Assembly (NCBI GenBank): GCA_016209225.1
Contig: JACQWO010000015.1
Span: 83,588 to 147,587 of the forward strand
From: Desulfobacterales bacterium
Lineage (GTDB): Bacteria; Desulfobacterota; UBA8473
Direction of reading: 5' to 3'
Length of the DNA: 64,000 nt
Numbering within the stretch: the first letter of the stretch is position 1; each line of letters starts with the position of its first letter. The position numbers were made by a program, and so were the translations under genes. A model generated the notes under the pieces. The model was given only the letters and a program-made list of their open reading frames with translations, did not search any database and was not told the DNA's origin. Below are positions 23,216 through 32,249 of the stretch, piece after piece.

Positions 23216-26200
23216 ATGAACAAAACGAAAAAAAGCAAACTTGAAAAAGCCCTCAAGACTTACTTCAGGGAAATCCACACAATTTATGTGGGTGGTAATT
23301 TCCGGGAGGAAAGCTTTTATCCCTCGTTAAAGGGGCTTATTGAAGAGTGTTTTCAACTTTTCTCCATGGAAGGCGGGGCAGGGGTGCTTGTTCAACCTAA
23401 GAAGACAGAGGCAGGAATCCCTGACTTTCTTATCCGAAAAGATGGAGATATCATAGGCTATATCGAAGCCAAGACGCCAGATACCAATCTTCTGGATGTT
23501 GAGGACAGTGAACAACTCAAAAGGTATAGAGCCTCCCTTCCGAACCTTATTCTAACCAATTTTTTAGAGTTTAGATTGTATAGAGAAGGCGAGCCTATAG
23601 ATCGAGTGGAGGTGGGTCGTCAGTTTACCCTAAAGGATTTAAAGCATCCTCCTGTTCCTGAGAAGCTGGACATCTTCTCTGGACTCATGGAAAAATTCTT
23701 CTCCTTTTCCACTCCTGAAATAAAGACCTCCTCTGATCTCTCCATTGAACTTGCCAGGAGAACCCGCTTTCTTGAACACATTTTAGAGGAAGAGCTTTCA
23801 AGAAAAAACGAGGAAGTAACCAGATTTTACCATGCCTTTCAGGAAGAGCTTATAGACACTCTGACCAAAGAGCGGTTTGCCGACCTCTATGCTCAGACTA
23901 TCACCTACGGACTTTTTGCTGCCAGGATGAGGGTTCCCACAACAGATGGATTCAGGAAGGAACTCGCCTGGCAGTCCATCCCTAAGAGTTTATCCCTGCT
24001 TAGAGAAATCTTCTATTCCTTCACCGGGCCCCATTTCCCTGAATCATTACTGTGGGTGGTTGACGACATAAGTCAAGTACTGGAAAAGGCGGATATCTCC
24101 TCGATTCTTAAGGAATTTAAGACTACAAGGTGGGACGAAGATCCGGTAATACACTTTTACGAAACCTTCCTTGCCACGTATAATCCCAGGGAAAGGCAGA
24201 GGCTGGGGGTTTACTACACACCCCTCCCTGTGGTTTCCTATATCGTAGAGTCAATCCACAGGCTTCTAAAGGAGCGATTTGGAAAACCCGAGGGTTTTGC
24301 CACCAGGGATGTAACCCTTCTTGATCCGGCAGCCGGGACGTTGACCTTTGTGGTTCAGGCCATCAAACAAGTGCAAAAAGAACTGAAGGAAAGGACAAAA
24401 TCAGGGCTTATAAAATCCTATATACAGGAACACATTTTACGCCATTTCCATGCCTTTGAGATCCTGGTGGCTCCCTATACTATAGGGCATTTCAAGGTGT
24501 CAATGGTTCTGGAAGAGATGGGCTATAAGTTCAAGGATAATGAGCGATTCCAATTTTACCTGACCAATACCCTGGAGATAAAAGAGCCCAAACAGCTCAG
24601 CTTCCTCATTGACTTAGCCAAAGAGGGCCAGGAGGCAAAGAGGATAAAGGAAAAGGTGACAATCCTGGTTGTCCTGGGCAATCCACCTTATTCCGTGAGT
24701 TCGGAAAACAAGTCGGATTTTATCGAAGGTTTGATGAACGATTACAAAGAGGATGTCCGGGCTGAGCGAAATATCCAGCCTCTCTCTGATGACTATATAA
24801 AATTCATAAGGTTTGCCCACTGGAAGATAGACCAGGCGGGTAAAGGCATCCTGGGCTTCATTACCAATAATTCCTACCTTTCAGGGGTAATCCATCGTGG
24901 CATGAGAAGAAGGCTTCTTGAGACTTTTGATGAGATTTATATTTTAAACCTGCACGGCTCATCCAGGATTGGTGAAAAGACACCTGAAGGCAGTAAAGAC
25001 GAGAATGTCTTTGACATCCAGCAAGGGGTGACCATTGCCCTTTATATAAAACTCACAGAACCGCTGCTTAAAGAGAAGCGGATTTACTATGCCGATCTCT
25101 GGGGGCTGAGAAATGAAAAATATGAGTACCTTCTGGAAAATGATATTGGAACTACCGGATGGCAGGCACTCAAGCCGGTTGCACCTTACTATTTCTTTGT
25201 CCCCAAGGATTTCGCCCTGCAGGAAGAGTATGGGAGATTCTGGAAGGTGACGGAGATTTTTGGGGATTTTCAGATAGGATTAATGACAGGACAAGATGAT
25301 TTTTTTGTTGATACAAATCCTCTGGGGCTAAAAGCTAGAGTTTTAGCTGTGTTTAATAAAAGCTTAAACAATGAAAATCTTGAAACCCTATATAACCTTA
25401 AGACCCAAGCAGGCAAAAAAACTATAAGAGCGAGGAATTCAACGAATTTCAACGAAGACTTTATTCGTCCTTATTGTTATAGGCCTTTTGATATACGGTA
25501 TGTTTATGGGGAAAACAAATTCTTATGGAGGTCCGTTGAAGCATTAAGGCAGCATTTTAACTTTGAAAACGTTGCACTAGTTACCACTCGTATCTTGGCA
25601 AAACCACCATTTAGTCATGTTTTTGTAGCTCAGTATGTTGGAGATAATACCTTTATCTCAGCACAAACTAAAGAAAGAAACTACTTCTTCCCCCTTTACC
25701 TCTACCCGGATCAAACTGAAGGGCTGTTATTTGCCAAGGATGAAGTGGAACGCACCTCCAACCTCACCGATAAGTTCTTGCAAGCCATAAGAGAGTCTCT
25801 GAACACAGAGCCAACTCCAGAGGAGATTTTCTATTACATCTATGCAGTGCTTTATTCTCCCACTTATCGCAAACGCTACGAGGAATTTCTGAAGATAGAC
25901 TTTCCCCGGATTCCTATGCCTGCTGATTATGAATCTTTCAAGGCTTTGAGTAACCTCGGCAGAGAACTCATTGACCTCCATCTGCTAAAACATCATGCCC
26001 TTGATGAAACTGGGGTTGGTTTTCCACAAAGCGATTCCAATAAAGTAGAAAAGGTTTACTATGATGAAAAGACCCGGAGGGTCTACCTCAATAAAGAACA
26101 GTACTTTGAGGGCATCCCGAAGGCGGTATGGGAATACCGCATCGGCGCCTATCGGGTAATGGAGAAATACTTGAAGGATAGGAAAGGACGAAAACTATCC

Positions 26201-26311
26201 CTGGATGAGATCAACCACTATATGAAGGTAGCCAGGGCAATCAGACTTACGATTGATTTGCAAGAAAAGGTCGATGATATTTATAGAAAAGATTTTACCA
26301 TGACCCTGTAG
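23216..26311 (+). CDS. single-chain restriction-modification enzyme (type IIG/ISP-like)
   Basis: 1031 residues. Near the N terminus GIPDFLIRKDGDIIGYIEAK (about 67-86) is a PD-(D/E)XK nuclease core. The methyltransferase core follows with motif I LLDPAAGTLTF (about 368) and motif IV GNPPY (about 487), an N6-adenine gamma-class pattern. The C-terminal 450 residues should hold target recognition and resemble the specificity part of type ISP enzymes, but the SF2 helicase of full ISP enzymes is absent. Having cutting and modification in one chain, it needs no partner. The DUF1016 gene upstream probably belongs to the same island. Confidence 0.82.
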   Translation: MNKTKKSKLEKALKTYFREIHTIYVGGNFREESFYPSLKGLIEECFQLFSMEGGAGVLVQPKKTEAGIPDFLIRKDGDIIGYIEAKTPDTNLLDVEDSEQLKRYRASLPNLILTNFLEFRLYREGEPIDRVEVGRQFTLKDLKHPPVPEKLDIFSGLMEKFFSFSTPEIKTSSDLSIELARRTRFLEHILEEELSRKNEEVTRFYHAFQEELIDTLTKERFADLYAQTITYGLFAARMRVPTTDGFRKELAWQSIPKSLSLLREIFYSFTGPHFPESLLWVVDDISQVLEKADISSILKEFKTTRWDEDPVIHFYETFLATYNPRERQRLGVYYTPLPVVSYIVESIHRLLKERFGKPEGFATRDVTLLDPAAGTLTFVVQAIKQVQKELKERTKSGLIKSYIQEHILRHFHAFEILVAPYTIGHFKVSMVLEEMGYKFKDNERFQFYLTNTLEIKEPKQLSFLIDLAKEGQEAKRIKEKVTILVVLGNPPYSVSSENKSDFIEGLMNDYKEDVRAERNIQPLSDDYIKFIRFAHWKIDQAGKGILGFITNNSYLSGVIHRGMRRRLLETFDEIYILNLHGSSRIGEKTPEGSKDENVFDIQQGVTIALYIKLTEPLLKEKRIYYADLWGLRNEKYEYLLENDIGTTGWQALKPVAPYYFFVPKDFALQEEYGRFWKVTEIFGDFQIGLMTGQDDFFVDTNPLGLKARVLAVFNKSLNNENLETLYNLKTQAGKKTIRARNSTNFNEDFIRPYCYRPFDIRYVYGENKFLWRSVEALRQHFNFENVALVTTRILAKPPFSHVFVAQYVGDNTFISAQTKERNYFFPLYLYPDQTEGLLFAKDEVERTSNLTDKFLQAIRESLNTEPTPEEIFYYIYAVLYSPTYRKRYEEFLKIDFPRIPMPADYESFKALSNLGRELIDLHLLKHHALDETGVGFPQSDSNKVEKVYYDEKTRRVYLNKEQYFEGIPKAVWEYRIGAYRVMEKYLKDRKGRKLSLDEINHYMKVARAIRLTIDLQEKVDDIYRKDFTMTL

Positions 26312-26368
26312 GAGGGGCAGGGCTTGCCCCTGCCCTCAAGAAAGGGCAACCACAAGGGTTGCCCCTAC
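26308..26368. repeat. REP-like double hairpin after the RM gene
   Basis: GTAGGAGGGGCAGGGC overlaps the stop codon; GGGCAACC-ACAA-GGGTTGCCC then ends in CCCCTAC. The terminal GTAGGGG/CCCCTAC is shared with the other REP-like sequences in the window, near the REP-type transposase at 35661. Confidence 0.65.
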
Positions 26369-26439
26369 AATTTTAAGGAAGGAAAATTATCCGGTAAAGA
26401 CCTTCTGGAGAGTAGCCGAAAAAACATAAAAGGAAATCT

Positions 26440-27282
26440 ATGGATCAGGAAACAAAGCCTAAATTTAAGATAAGCATCCTGCTTTTTGTTGCAACTCTAG
26501 CTACAACAATGATTGCCGGTGCCATTCAGCAGGGGGTAAATCCCATAGAAACCCCTTTTCAAATCGTAAAAGGGTTACCTTTTGCTTTGACACTTATGCT
26601 GATTCTATTATCCCATGAACTGGGGCATTATATCATGTCCAAAAGACACCACATCAATGTTACCCTTCCCTACTTTATTCCAGCTCCATCGTTTATCGGA
26701 ACCTTCGGGGCATTTATAAAGATGAAATCACCCTTACTGGACAGAAAGACCCTATTGGATGTAGGCGCCAGTGGCCCACTGGTTGGGACTATCGTCTCAA
26801 TCCCCTTTCTCATCATAGGCTTGAAGCTGTCTGAAGTGAGGGTAGCAATAGAGCCTGCTGGTACAGCCCTGGGTTCTTCGATCCTTTTCTCCCTTATTGC
26901 CAAACTCACGCTGGGTTCTCTCCCGGAAACTAACGATATTATCCTGCATCCCATAGGGTTTGCCGGATGGATAGGGTTATTGATTACTTCACTGAACCTT
27001 CTACCAGTAGGACAGCTTGATGGAGGACACGTAGCATACGCAGTTCTGGGAGAAAAACACGAAAGGCTTTCTATAATAACCGTCTTCTTCCTCTTTGCCC
27101 TGGGATTCTTTGGCTGGAATGGATGGTTTGTCTGGGGGTTTTTACTCCTGGTAATGGGGATAAGACACCCTCGTCCACTGGATCAATGGACACCGCTGGA
27201 TAGAAAAAGGAAAATCACTGGGTGGATAACCCTGATCACATTCATTTTAACCTTTACTCCAATGCCGTTTGCGTATATTTAG
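26440..27282 (+). CDS. site-2 protease family M50 membrane metalloprotease
   Basis: 280 residues with about seven membrane segments. Zinc motif SHELGHYIMSK (His58, Glu59, His62) in an early helix and the distal ligand motif GQLDGGHVAYA (Asp about 193). M50 proteases cut transmembrane segments, for example of anti-sigma factors; the substrate is not indicated. It lacks a PDZ insertion. AAAGGA ribosome site. Upstream lies a REP-like element after the RM gene. Confidence 0.87.
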   Translation: MDQETKPKFKISILLFVATLATTMIAGAIQQGVNPIETPFQIVKGLPFALTLMLILLSHELGHYIMSKRHHINVTLPYFIPAPSFIGTFGAFIKMKSPLLDRKTLLDVGASGPLVGTIVSIPFLIIGLKLSEVRVAIEPAGTALGSSILFSLIAKLTLGSLPETNDIILHPIGFAGWIGLLITSLNLLPVGQLDGGHVAYAVLGEKHERLSIITVFFLFALGFFGWNGWFVWGFLLLVMGIRHPRPLDQWTPLDRKRKITGWITLITFILTFTPMPFAYI

Positions 27283-27299
27283 ATTCTTACACAGTAACT

Positions 27300-27452
27300 A
27301 TTCAGCCACAGATTCACACAGATGAACGCGGATAGATTTAAATACAAAGAAATATCAGAGATTATTCTCTAAATAACCTGAGTAATTACAATAAAAGAAA
27401 AAATATCAGTGATGATCAGTGATGATCAGCGTAGATCGGTGGCTAAGTAGTT
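27300..27452. repeat. non-coding spacer with low-complexity direct repeats
   Basis: Contains CACAGATTCACACAGATGAA, GCGGATAGA and two copies of ATCAGTGATG (27408-27428). Such phrases are common interspersed filler in bacterial genomes. No ORF or hairpin of note. Confidence 0.4.
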
Positions 27453-27475
27453 ACCTTACACATTCAATCTGAAAA

Positions 27476-28963
27476 ATGAAAATATCAAAAGGATACCCTA
27501 AGATATTAGCCATCTCCATTATTGCCTTCTGGTTGGTAATGATGGGCTTGTTGGTCAAAAGGACCTACTTTAATATCCCGGAATTATCCCAGACCCCGGC
27601 TCTGGCAGATATTGATAAAGCCGACCTGATCTCAGGGGAAGAATGGATGGGCATTTATATGGGTAAGGATAAGATCGGATATAGTGTCACAAATATCCGG
27701 AAGGGAAATGACATCTATCTGGTCTCAGAGAGGACTTTAATGAGACTAAATGTGATGGGTAGCCCTCAGGAGATAACGATCCTTACAAATGCTATCCTTG
27801 ACAGGGATTTTTCTATAAAATCATTTCGTTTTGATCTCCAGTCCGGCGTAGTTAAGTTTCAGTCCCAGGCAAAGGTCTCTAAAGGCGAGATGGAATTGAA
27901 TATCACTTCAGGAGGACGTAAGACTAAAGAAACAATTCCCTTAAAAACAACTCCTTACCTGCCCAGCAGCTTAAGACTCATGCTGTTACAGCAAGGATTA
28001 AGCGTAGGAAAGGAGTTTAGTGTGGCCATCTTCGACCCTTCAACCATGAGCAATGAGGAAATAGTTGTCAAGGTTGAGGGAAAAGAAAAGCTCAAAATCG
28101 GCAATGAAAGGTTTTCTGCCTATCGCCTGAAAGAGACCTTCAAAGGTGTGGTGATTAGATCCTGGATCACTGAAGAAGGCAAGACACTGAAAGAGGAAAG
28201 CCCTATGGGAATGGTAATGGTAAGGGAGGCAGGGGAAGAGGCATTAACAAAGAACTGGGGTAAAGGTTCCGGTGTTGACATCATCTCATCTACTGCCATC
28301 CCGGCAAATATCCACATCGAAAAACCCCAATCTGTCAAGTACTTGAAGATAAAACTTAAAGCTATTCCCCTGAGTGATTTCAATTTGAGCAAGGGCAGAC
28401 AGGTATTGAAAGGGGATATCCTGGAGATAACCCGAGAAGAGACCAAGACCATCAATACATATCTTTTACCCCTAAAGGAAAAGGGATTTGAGGAGTATCT
28501 TAAACCATCCCCTTTAGTTCAGAGCAACGATGCAAAGATAATAGAAGAAGCAAAGAGAATCGTTGGAGATGAGAGGGATGCCTTAAAGGCAGCAAAAAAA
28601 ATAATGGAGTGGGTCTATCAAAGCATAGATAAGAAACCTACCATAAGTATCCCGAGCGCTCTTGAGGTACTGGAATCAAAGGTTGGAGATTGCAACGAAC
28701 ACACAACCCTTTTCACAGCATTGACCAGAGCAGTGGGGATACCAACCAGAATTATTACAGGCATTGTCTTATCCGATAATAATTTTTACTACCACGCATG
28801 GGCAGAAGTGTACGTAGGGAAGTGGGTGTCCATTGATCCAACTATGAACCAATTCCCTGCGGATGCCACCCATATAGGATTTGTGGAGGGCGGGCTGGAT
28901 AAACAGGTTGAGATGATGAAGGTGATTGGACACCTAAAGGCAGAAATTCTGGGGTATAAATGA
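27476..28963 (+). CDS. transglutaminase-like domain protein, membrane-anchored
   Basis: 495 residues. An N-terminal membrane anchor (ILAISIIAFWLVMMGLLV) and a large extracytoplasmic beta region precede a transglutaminase core: VGDCNEHTTLFTALTRAVGI (Cys about 406), FYYHAWAEVYVG (His about 440), SIDPT (Asp about 453), the complete Cys-His-Asp triad. The substrate may be peptide or glycan bonds in the envelope. The ATG lies inside CTGAAAAATGAAAA, the end motif of repeat family B, and has no clear ribosome site. The stop overlaps the ABC ATPase start by four bases. Confidence 0.85.
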   Translation: MKISKGYPKILAISIIAFWLVMMGLLVKRTYFNIPELSQTPALADIDKADLISGEEWMGIYMGKDKIGYSVTNIRKGNDIYLVSERTLMRLNVMGSPQEITILTNAILDRDFSIKSFRFDLQSGVVKFQSQAKVSKGEMELNITSGGRKTKETIPLKTTPYLPSSLRLMLLQQGLSVGKEFSVAIFDPSTMSNEEIVVKVEGKEKLKIGNERFSAYRLKETFKGVVIRSWITEEGKTLKEESPMGMVMVREAGEEALTKNWGKGSGVDIISSTAIPANIHIEKPQSVKYLKIKLKAIPLSDFNLSKGRQVLKGDILEITREETKTINTYLLPLKEKGFEEYLKPSPLVQSNDAKIIEEAKRIVGDERDALKAAKKIMEWVYQSIDKKPTISIPSALEVLESKVGDCNEHTTLFTALTRAVGIPTRIITGIVLSDNNFYYHAWAEVYVGKWVSIDPTMNQFPADATHIGFVEGGLDKQVEMMKVIGHLKAEILGYK

Positions 28964-29721
28964 TTCAACTCATCGATCTTACAAAAAAATACAGCAAGGT
29001 AAAAGCAATAGACGGTATCAATCTGGAGATAAAACCGGGAGAAATATTCGGGTTTCTTGGGCCTAATGGCGCCGGAAAAACCACCACCATTAAGATAATG
29101 GCAGGACTGCTTAAACCAACCTCCGGGAGAGTTATAATAGACGGGAACGACATTGCCAAAAACCCACTGGAAGCAAAGAAAGTGGTTGGTTTTATTCCAG
29201 ATCGTCCGTTTCTCTATGGAAAACTGACAGGTAAAGAATTCCTTCGCTTTATGGCAGGTCTATACAGTATTGATACAAATAGCCATGAAAGTAAAATCTC
29301 TGAACTTTTAGGACTCTTTGAACTTACTGAATGGGGTGACGAACTGATAGAGGGGTATTCTCATGGGATGCAGCAGCGATTGGTAATGTCATCAGCCCTG
29401 ATCCATAACCCTAAGGTAATAATAGTTGATGAACCCATGGTTGGGTTAGACCCTAAAGGCGCCAGACTGGTTAAAGAGATATTCAAGGCAATCTCATCGA
29501 AAGGGACCACTATCTTTATGTCAACCCATACTCTGGAGATTGCCGAAGAGATGTGTGACAGGATAGCAATCATTCAAGAAGGCAAGGTGATCGCATTGGG
29601 GACGATGGATGAGCTACGAAAGAAAGTGGACAGCGCTAAGGATCAGGGGCTGGAATCTGTCTTTCTGGCACTTACTGAGACCCTTGCACAACCTGCCGAG
29701 AGCTTTGAAGAAGTCCCCTGA
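28960..29721 (+). CDS. ABC transporter ATP-binding protein
   Basis: 253 residues: Walker A GPNGAGKTTTIK, signature YSHGMQQRL in place of the canonical LSGGQ, Walker B VIIVDEPMVGLDP, and the switch His in STHTLE. It is translationally coupled to the transglutaminase gene and the permease follows after a repeat, so the three genes form an export or envelope-remodelling unit. The final residues (ETLAQPAESFEEVP) are encoded by the interspersed repeat D, so the natural C terminus has probably been replaced. Confidence 0.9.
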   Translation: MIQLIDLTKKYSKVKAIDGINLEIKPGEIFGFLGPNGAGKTTTIKIMAGLLKPTSGRVIIDGNDIAKNPLEAKKVVGFIPDRPFLYGKLTGKEFLRFMAGLYSIDTNSHESKISELLGLFELTEWGDELIEGYSHGMQQRLVMSSALIHNPKVIIVDEPMVGLDPKGARLVKEIFKAISSKGTTIFMSTHTLEIAEEMCDRIAIIQEGKVIALGTMDELRKKVDSAKDQGLESVFLALTETLAQPAESFEEVP

Positions 29722-29795
29722 GAGCGAATTCATAGATTTTTTGACCCAAAAATCCTGCTCATGTTCGCTCCACAGGAAATTTTTCATTTTTCAGG
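29677..29795 (+). repeat. repeat D copy 2 joined to a partial repeat B copy
   Basis: 29677-29745 matches the complement of 42396-42480 over about 70 bases, including CTGAGAGCGAATTCATAGAT. The following part, with AATCCTGCTCATGTTCGCTC and a tail AATTTTTCATTTTTCAGG, is the right half of repeat B. The first 45 bases are inside the ABC ATPase coding region. Confidence 0.7.
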
Positions 29796-29819
29796 ATGAA
29801 CTAAATAGCTGAGGGAAAA

Positions 29820-31523
29820 ATGGAAAATGTCGCTCTACTATTAACCCCAAGGATAATCTCTTTCAAAAACCGGGTACGCAGCCGGGATAAATGGGAAACG
29901 GCAAAAGCAATTATGCTTCTGCTGCTGGCTGTCTGTTTCTGGATCGGGATATTCATAGGGGTTTACAGGGTCTTAACATACTTTCAGGGCATTGAGATCA
30001 TAGGGGATCTGCTGACAAGAAGGTTGCTTTCCATGGTCTTCCTTACCTTTTTCTCCATCCTATTATTCAGCAATGTAATAACCTCCCTATCCACCTTCTA
30101 TCTTTCAGATGACCTCAATCTGATCCATTCAGCTCCTGTCCCCCTTGGCAAGATATACCTGGCAAGATTTATTGAGACGACTGTCGATAGTTCATGGATG
30201 GCACTCCTCTTTGGGTTACCGGTATTCATCGCCTATGGATTTGTATACAGCGCATCCTTTACATACTACTTGTGGTTAATGGTTGTAATAATCCCATTCC
30301 TTATCATCCCGGCAGGATTGGGGATAATCCTGACAATGGTTTTGGTAAACATATTCCCGGCGAAGAGGACGAAGGATATATTTCTGCTGCTCTCTATTGT
30401 AGCTGTAATAATACTCTACCTCCTTTTCCGGTTCCTTAGACCAGAGAAGCTCGTTGATCCGGAAACATTTTCCGCTGTAGCAGCCTACCTTACCGCATTA
30501 AAGACGCCTTCATCTCCTTTTCTCCCAAACCACTGGGCAACTGAGGCGATTCTTCCCCTTCTTCAAAACTATGAGGGCAGTCCTGTCTTCTTTTTCCTCC
30601 TCCTTTTAAGTACCGGATTGGCATTGATTGTAATCGGAAATTACCTTTCTTCCCATCTATACTATGACGGATGGTCAAAATCCCAAGAGGCTAAAAAATC
30701 CACCATATCAAAGACCAGGGTAATCGAAAGACTCATAACCTTTTTTACCAGATACTTCTCTCCCCAAACCAGGGCTTTAATGATAAAGGATATAAAGACC
30801 TTCTTCAGAGACACTACACAATGGTCACAGTTGTTCTTATTGGCTGCCTTGGTTGTGGTATATCTATACAACTTCAGTGTTCTCCCTCTGGACAGGTCCC
30901 CTATTCCTACCTTTTATCTGCAAAACCTAATCTCTTTCTTAAACATGGGGCTTGCAGGATTTGTCCTTTCTGCCGTAGCAGCGAGGTTTGCATTCCCCGC
31001 TGTGAGCCTGGAAGGACCATCATTCTGGATAATCGGCACCTCACCTATAACCATAAGGGGTTTTCTCTGGAGCAAGTTCTTCACCAACCTCCTGCCTTTG
31101 CTGGTACTAGCGGAGACCATTATAATCCTGTCAAATTATCTCCTGAAGGTTAGCAACTTTATGATGCTTCTGTCATCGCTTACCGTATTCTTTATGACCT
31201 TTGGTATAATCGGCATAGCCATTGGAATTGGCGCTTCTTATCCAAGATTCAATGTGGAAAATGTAGCCAAAATGGCAACCAGCTTTGGCGGAGCGGTCTA
31301 TATGATATGCAGTATGATCTTTATTGGTCTGATAGTTATATTGGAGGCATGGCCGGTTTACACAGTATTTATGTCCCGGATAACCCATCGCCCCCTTGAT
31401 CTTTCGCAATGGATAGCAATATGGCTATCATTCTTCGCCGTAGGGGTTATAAACATCCTTGCCGTTTTCCTGCCAATGAAGATTGGGGTAATGAAGCTAT
31501 CTGAGATGGAAGAATATCCTTGA
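29820..31523 (+). CDS. ABC transporter permease, large ABC-2-like membrane protein
   Basis: 567 residues with about 12-14 membrane segments. A mid-protein cytoplasmic part (RYFSPQTRALMIKDIKTFFR) precedes the second half. The overall form resembles large exporter permeases encoded next to a lone ATPase. With the ATPase at 28960 it would make a two-gene exporter; the cargo is unknown. The transglutaminase gene upstream suggests envelope work, an inference. Confidence 0.78.
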   Translation: MENVALLLTPRIISFKNRVRSRDKWETAKAIMLLLLAVCFWIGIFIGVYRVLTYFQGIEIIGDLLTRRLLSMVFLTFFSILLFSNVITSLSTFYLSDDLNLIHSAPVPLGKIYLARFIETTVDSSWMALLFGLPVFIAYGFVYSASFTYYLWLMVVIIPFLIIPAGLGIILTMVLVNIFPAKRTKDIFLLLSIVAVIILYLLFRFLRPEKLVDPETFSAVAAYLTALKTPSSPFLPNHWATEAILPLLQNYEGSPVFFFLLLLSTGLALIVIGNYLSSHLYYDGWSKSQEAKKSTISKTRVIERLITFFTRYFSPQTRALMIKDIKTFFRDTTQWSQLFLLAALVVVYLYNFSVLPLDRSPIPTFYLQNLISFLNMGLAGFVLSAVAARFAFPAVSLEGPSFWIIGTSPITIRGFLWSKFFTNLLPLLVLAETIIILSNYLLKVSNFMMLLSSLTVFFMTFGIIGIAIGIGASYPRFNVENVAKMATSFGGAVYMICSMIFIGLIVILEAWPVYTVFMSRITHRPLDLSQWIAIWLSFFAVGVINILAVFLPMKIGVMKLSEMEEYP

Positions 31524-31562
31524 AATGTCTGTAAACAAGAGATATTATTATCACACTCTGTA

Positions 31563-31594
31563 GAGACCTTTGCACAACCTGCCGAGAGCTTTGA
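31563..31594 (+). repeat. interspersed repeat family D, copy 3
   Basis: GAGACCTTTGCACAACCTGC then CGAGAGCTTTGA, in the leader of hicA at 31614. Confidence 0.7.
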
Positions 31595-31613
31595 ATAGAT
31601 TTAGGGACACTGT

Positions 31614-31802
31614 ATGAAATTTAGTGAGCTTGTTCGATTGTTGGAACAGAATGGATTTAGGATTATAAAGGAAAAGGGCTCTATCCGATATTATGGCAAG
31701 CCCGGTTGGAACAATTTGATTAGAGTTGATTACCATGGTTCAAAAGAAGTTCCAAAAGGTACTTGTCATGCAATTTTGAAGGATGCAGGGATAAAGAAAT
31801 AA
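31614..31802 (+). CDS. hicA: HicA-family toxin-like protein, catalytic His absent
   Basis: 62 residues: MKFSELVRLLEQNGFRIIKE, GSIRYYGKPGW, HGSKEVPKGTCHAILKDAGI. This is the double-stranded-RNA-binding-like HicA fold. The usual GSHH/GSHR with the catalytic His reads GSIR here, so cleavage activity is doubtful or uses another residue. A HicB gene follows after 19 bases in the classical hicA-hicB order. Confidence 0.8.
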   Translation: MKFSELVRLLEQNGFRIIKEKGSIRYYGKPGWNNLIRVDYHGSKEVPKGTCHAILKDAGIKK

Positions 31803-31821
31803 AGTGGATGGAGGTGCAAAG

Positions 31822-32067
31822 ATGATAGATTTAGAATATTCATTGACGATTGAGGCGACCAAGGAACCTGATTTTTTTGGATTTTATTCCCCTGACTTAC
31901 CAGGTTTTTCAGGTATCGGACATTCCGTTGAGGATTGTCTTTATAAAGCCAAATGGGGGATGATTGAACATATGAATTTATTAAAAGAACAAGGGTTGCC
32001 TATTCCGTCCAAAAATGTAAATCCAAAAATTATTATTCAAAATGAAGAGTCTTTAAAAGCTGCCTGA
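31822..32067 (+). CDS. hicB: HicB-family antitoxin
   Basis: 81 residues from the ATG at 31822, with GGAGGTG seven bases upstream; a GTG 18 bases earlier overlaps that site and is rejected. FGFYSPDLPGFSGIGHSVED and EHMNLLKEQGLPIP are the degraded RNase-H-like fold of HicB. No C-terminal helix-turn-helix domain is seen, so DNA binding is uncertain. It should neutralise the HicA encoded just upstream. A foreign gene fragment begins directly after its stop. Confidence 0.82.
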   Translation: MIDLEYSLTIEATKEPDFFGFYSPDLPGFSGIGHSVEDCLYKAKWGMIEHMNLLKEQGLPIPSKNVNPKIIIQNEESLKAA

Positions 32068-32217
32068 AAATTCAAGCTAGGGGTTCAACCGGCACTGGTG
32101 GGGAAAGAAGGTTCGGTGCGCGAGCTGGTTCCCATTGCCAACGAACACGGCTTTTTCTGGGGCGGGCACTACGCTAAGCGGCCGGACGGCATGCACTTCG
32201 AAGTCGCAGTGCTTTAG
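32068..32217 (+). pseudogene. C-terminal fragment of an M15-type peptidase
   Basis: The frame reads ELVPIANEHGFFWGGHYAKR then PDGMHFEVAVL and stops. WGG...PD.MHFE is the zinc-site end of M15 D-Ala-D-Ala carboxypeptidase or phage endolysin proteins. There is no start and no upstream domain, and base composition is more GC-rich than neighbours. Probably a leftover of a prophage or insertion event. Confidence 0.6.
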
Positions 32218-32249
32218 GTGTCCTTCCCTTGATTCGGGCAGGAGAGGTT

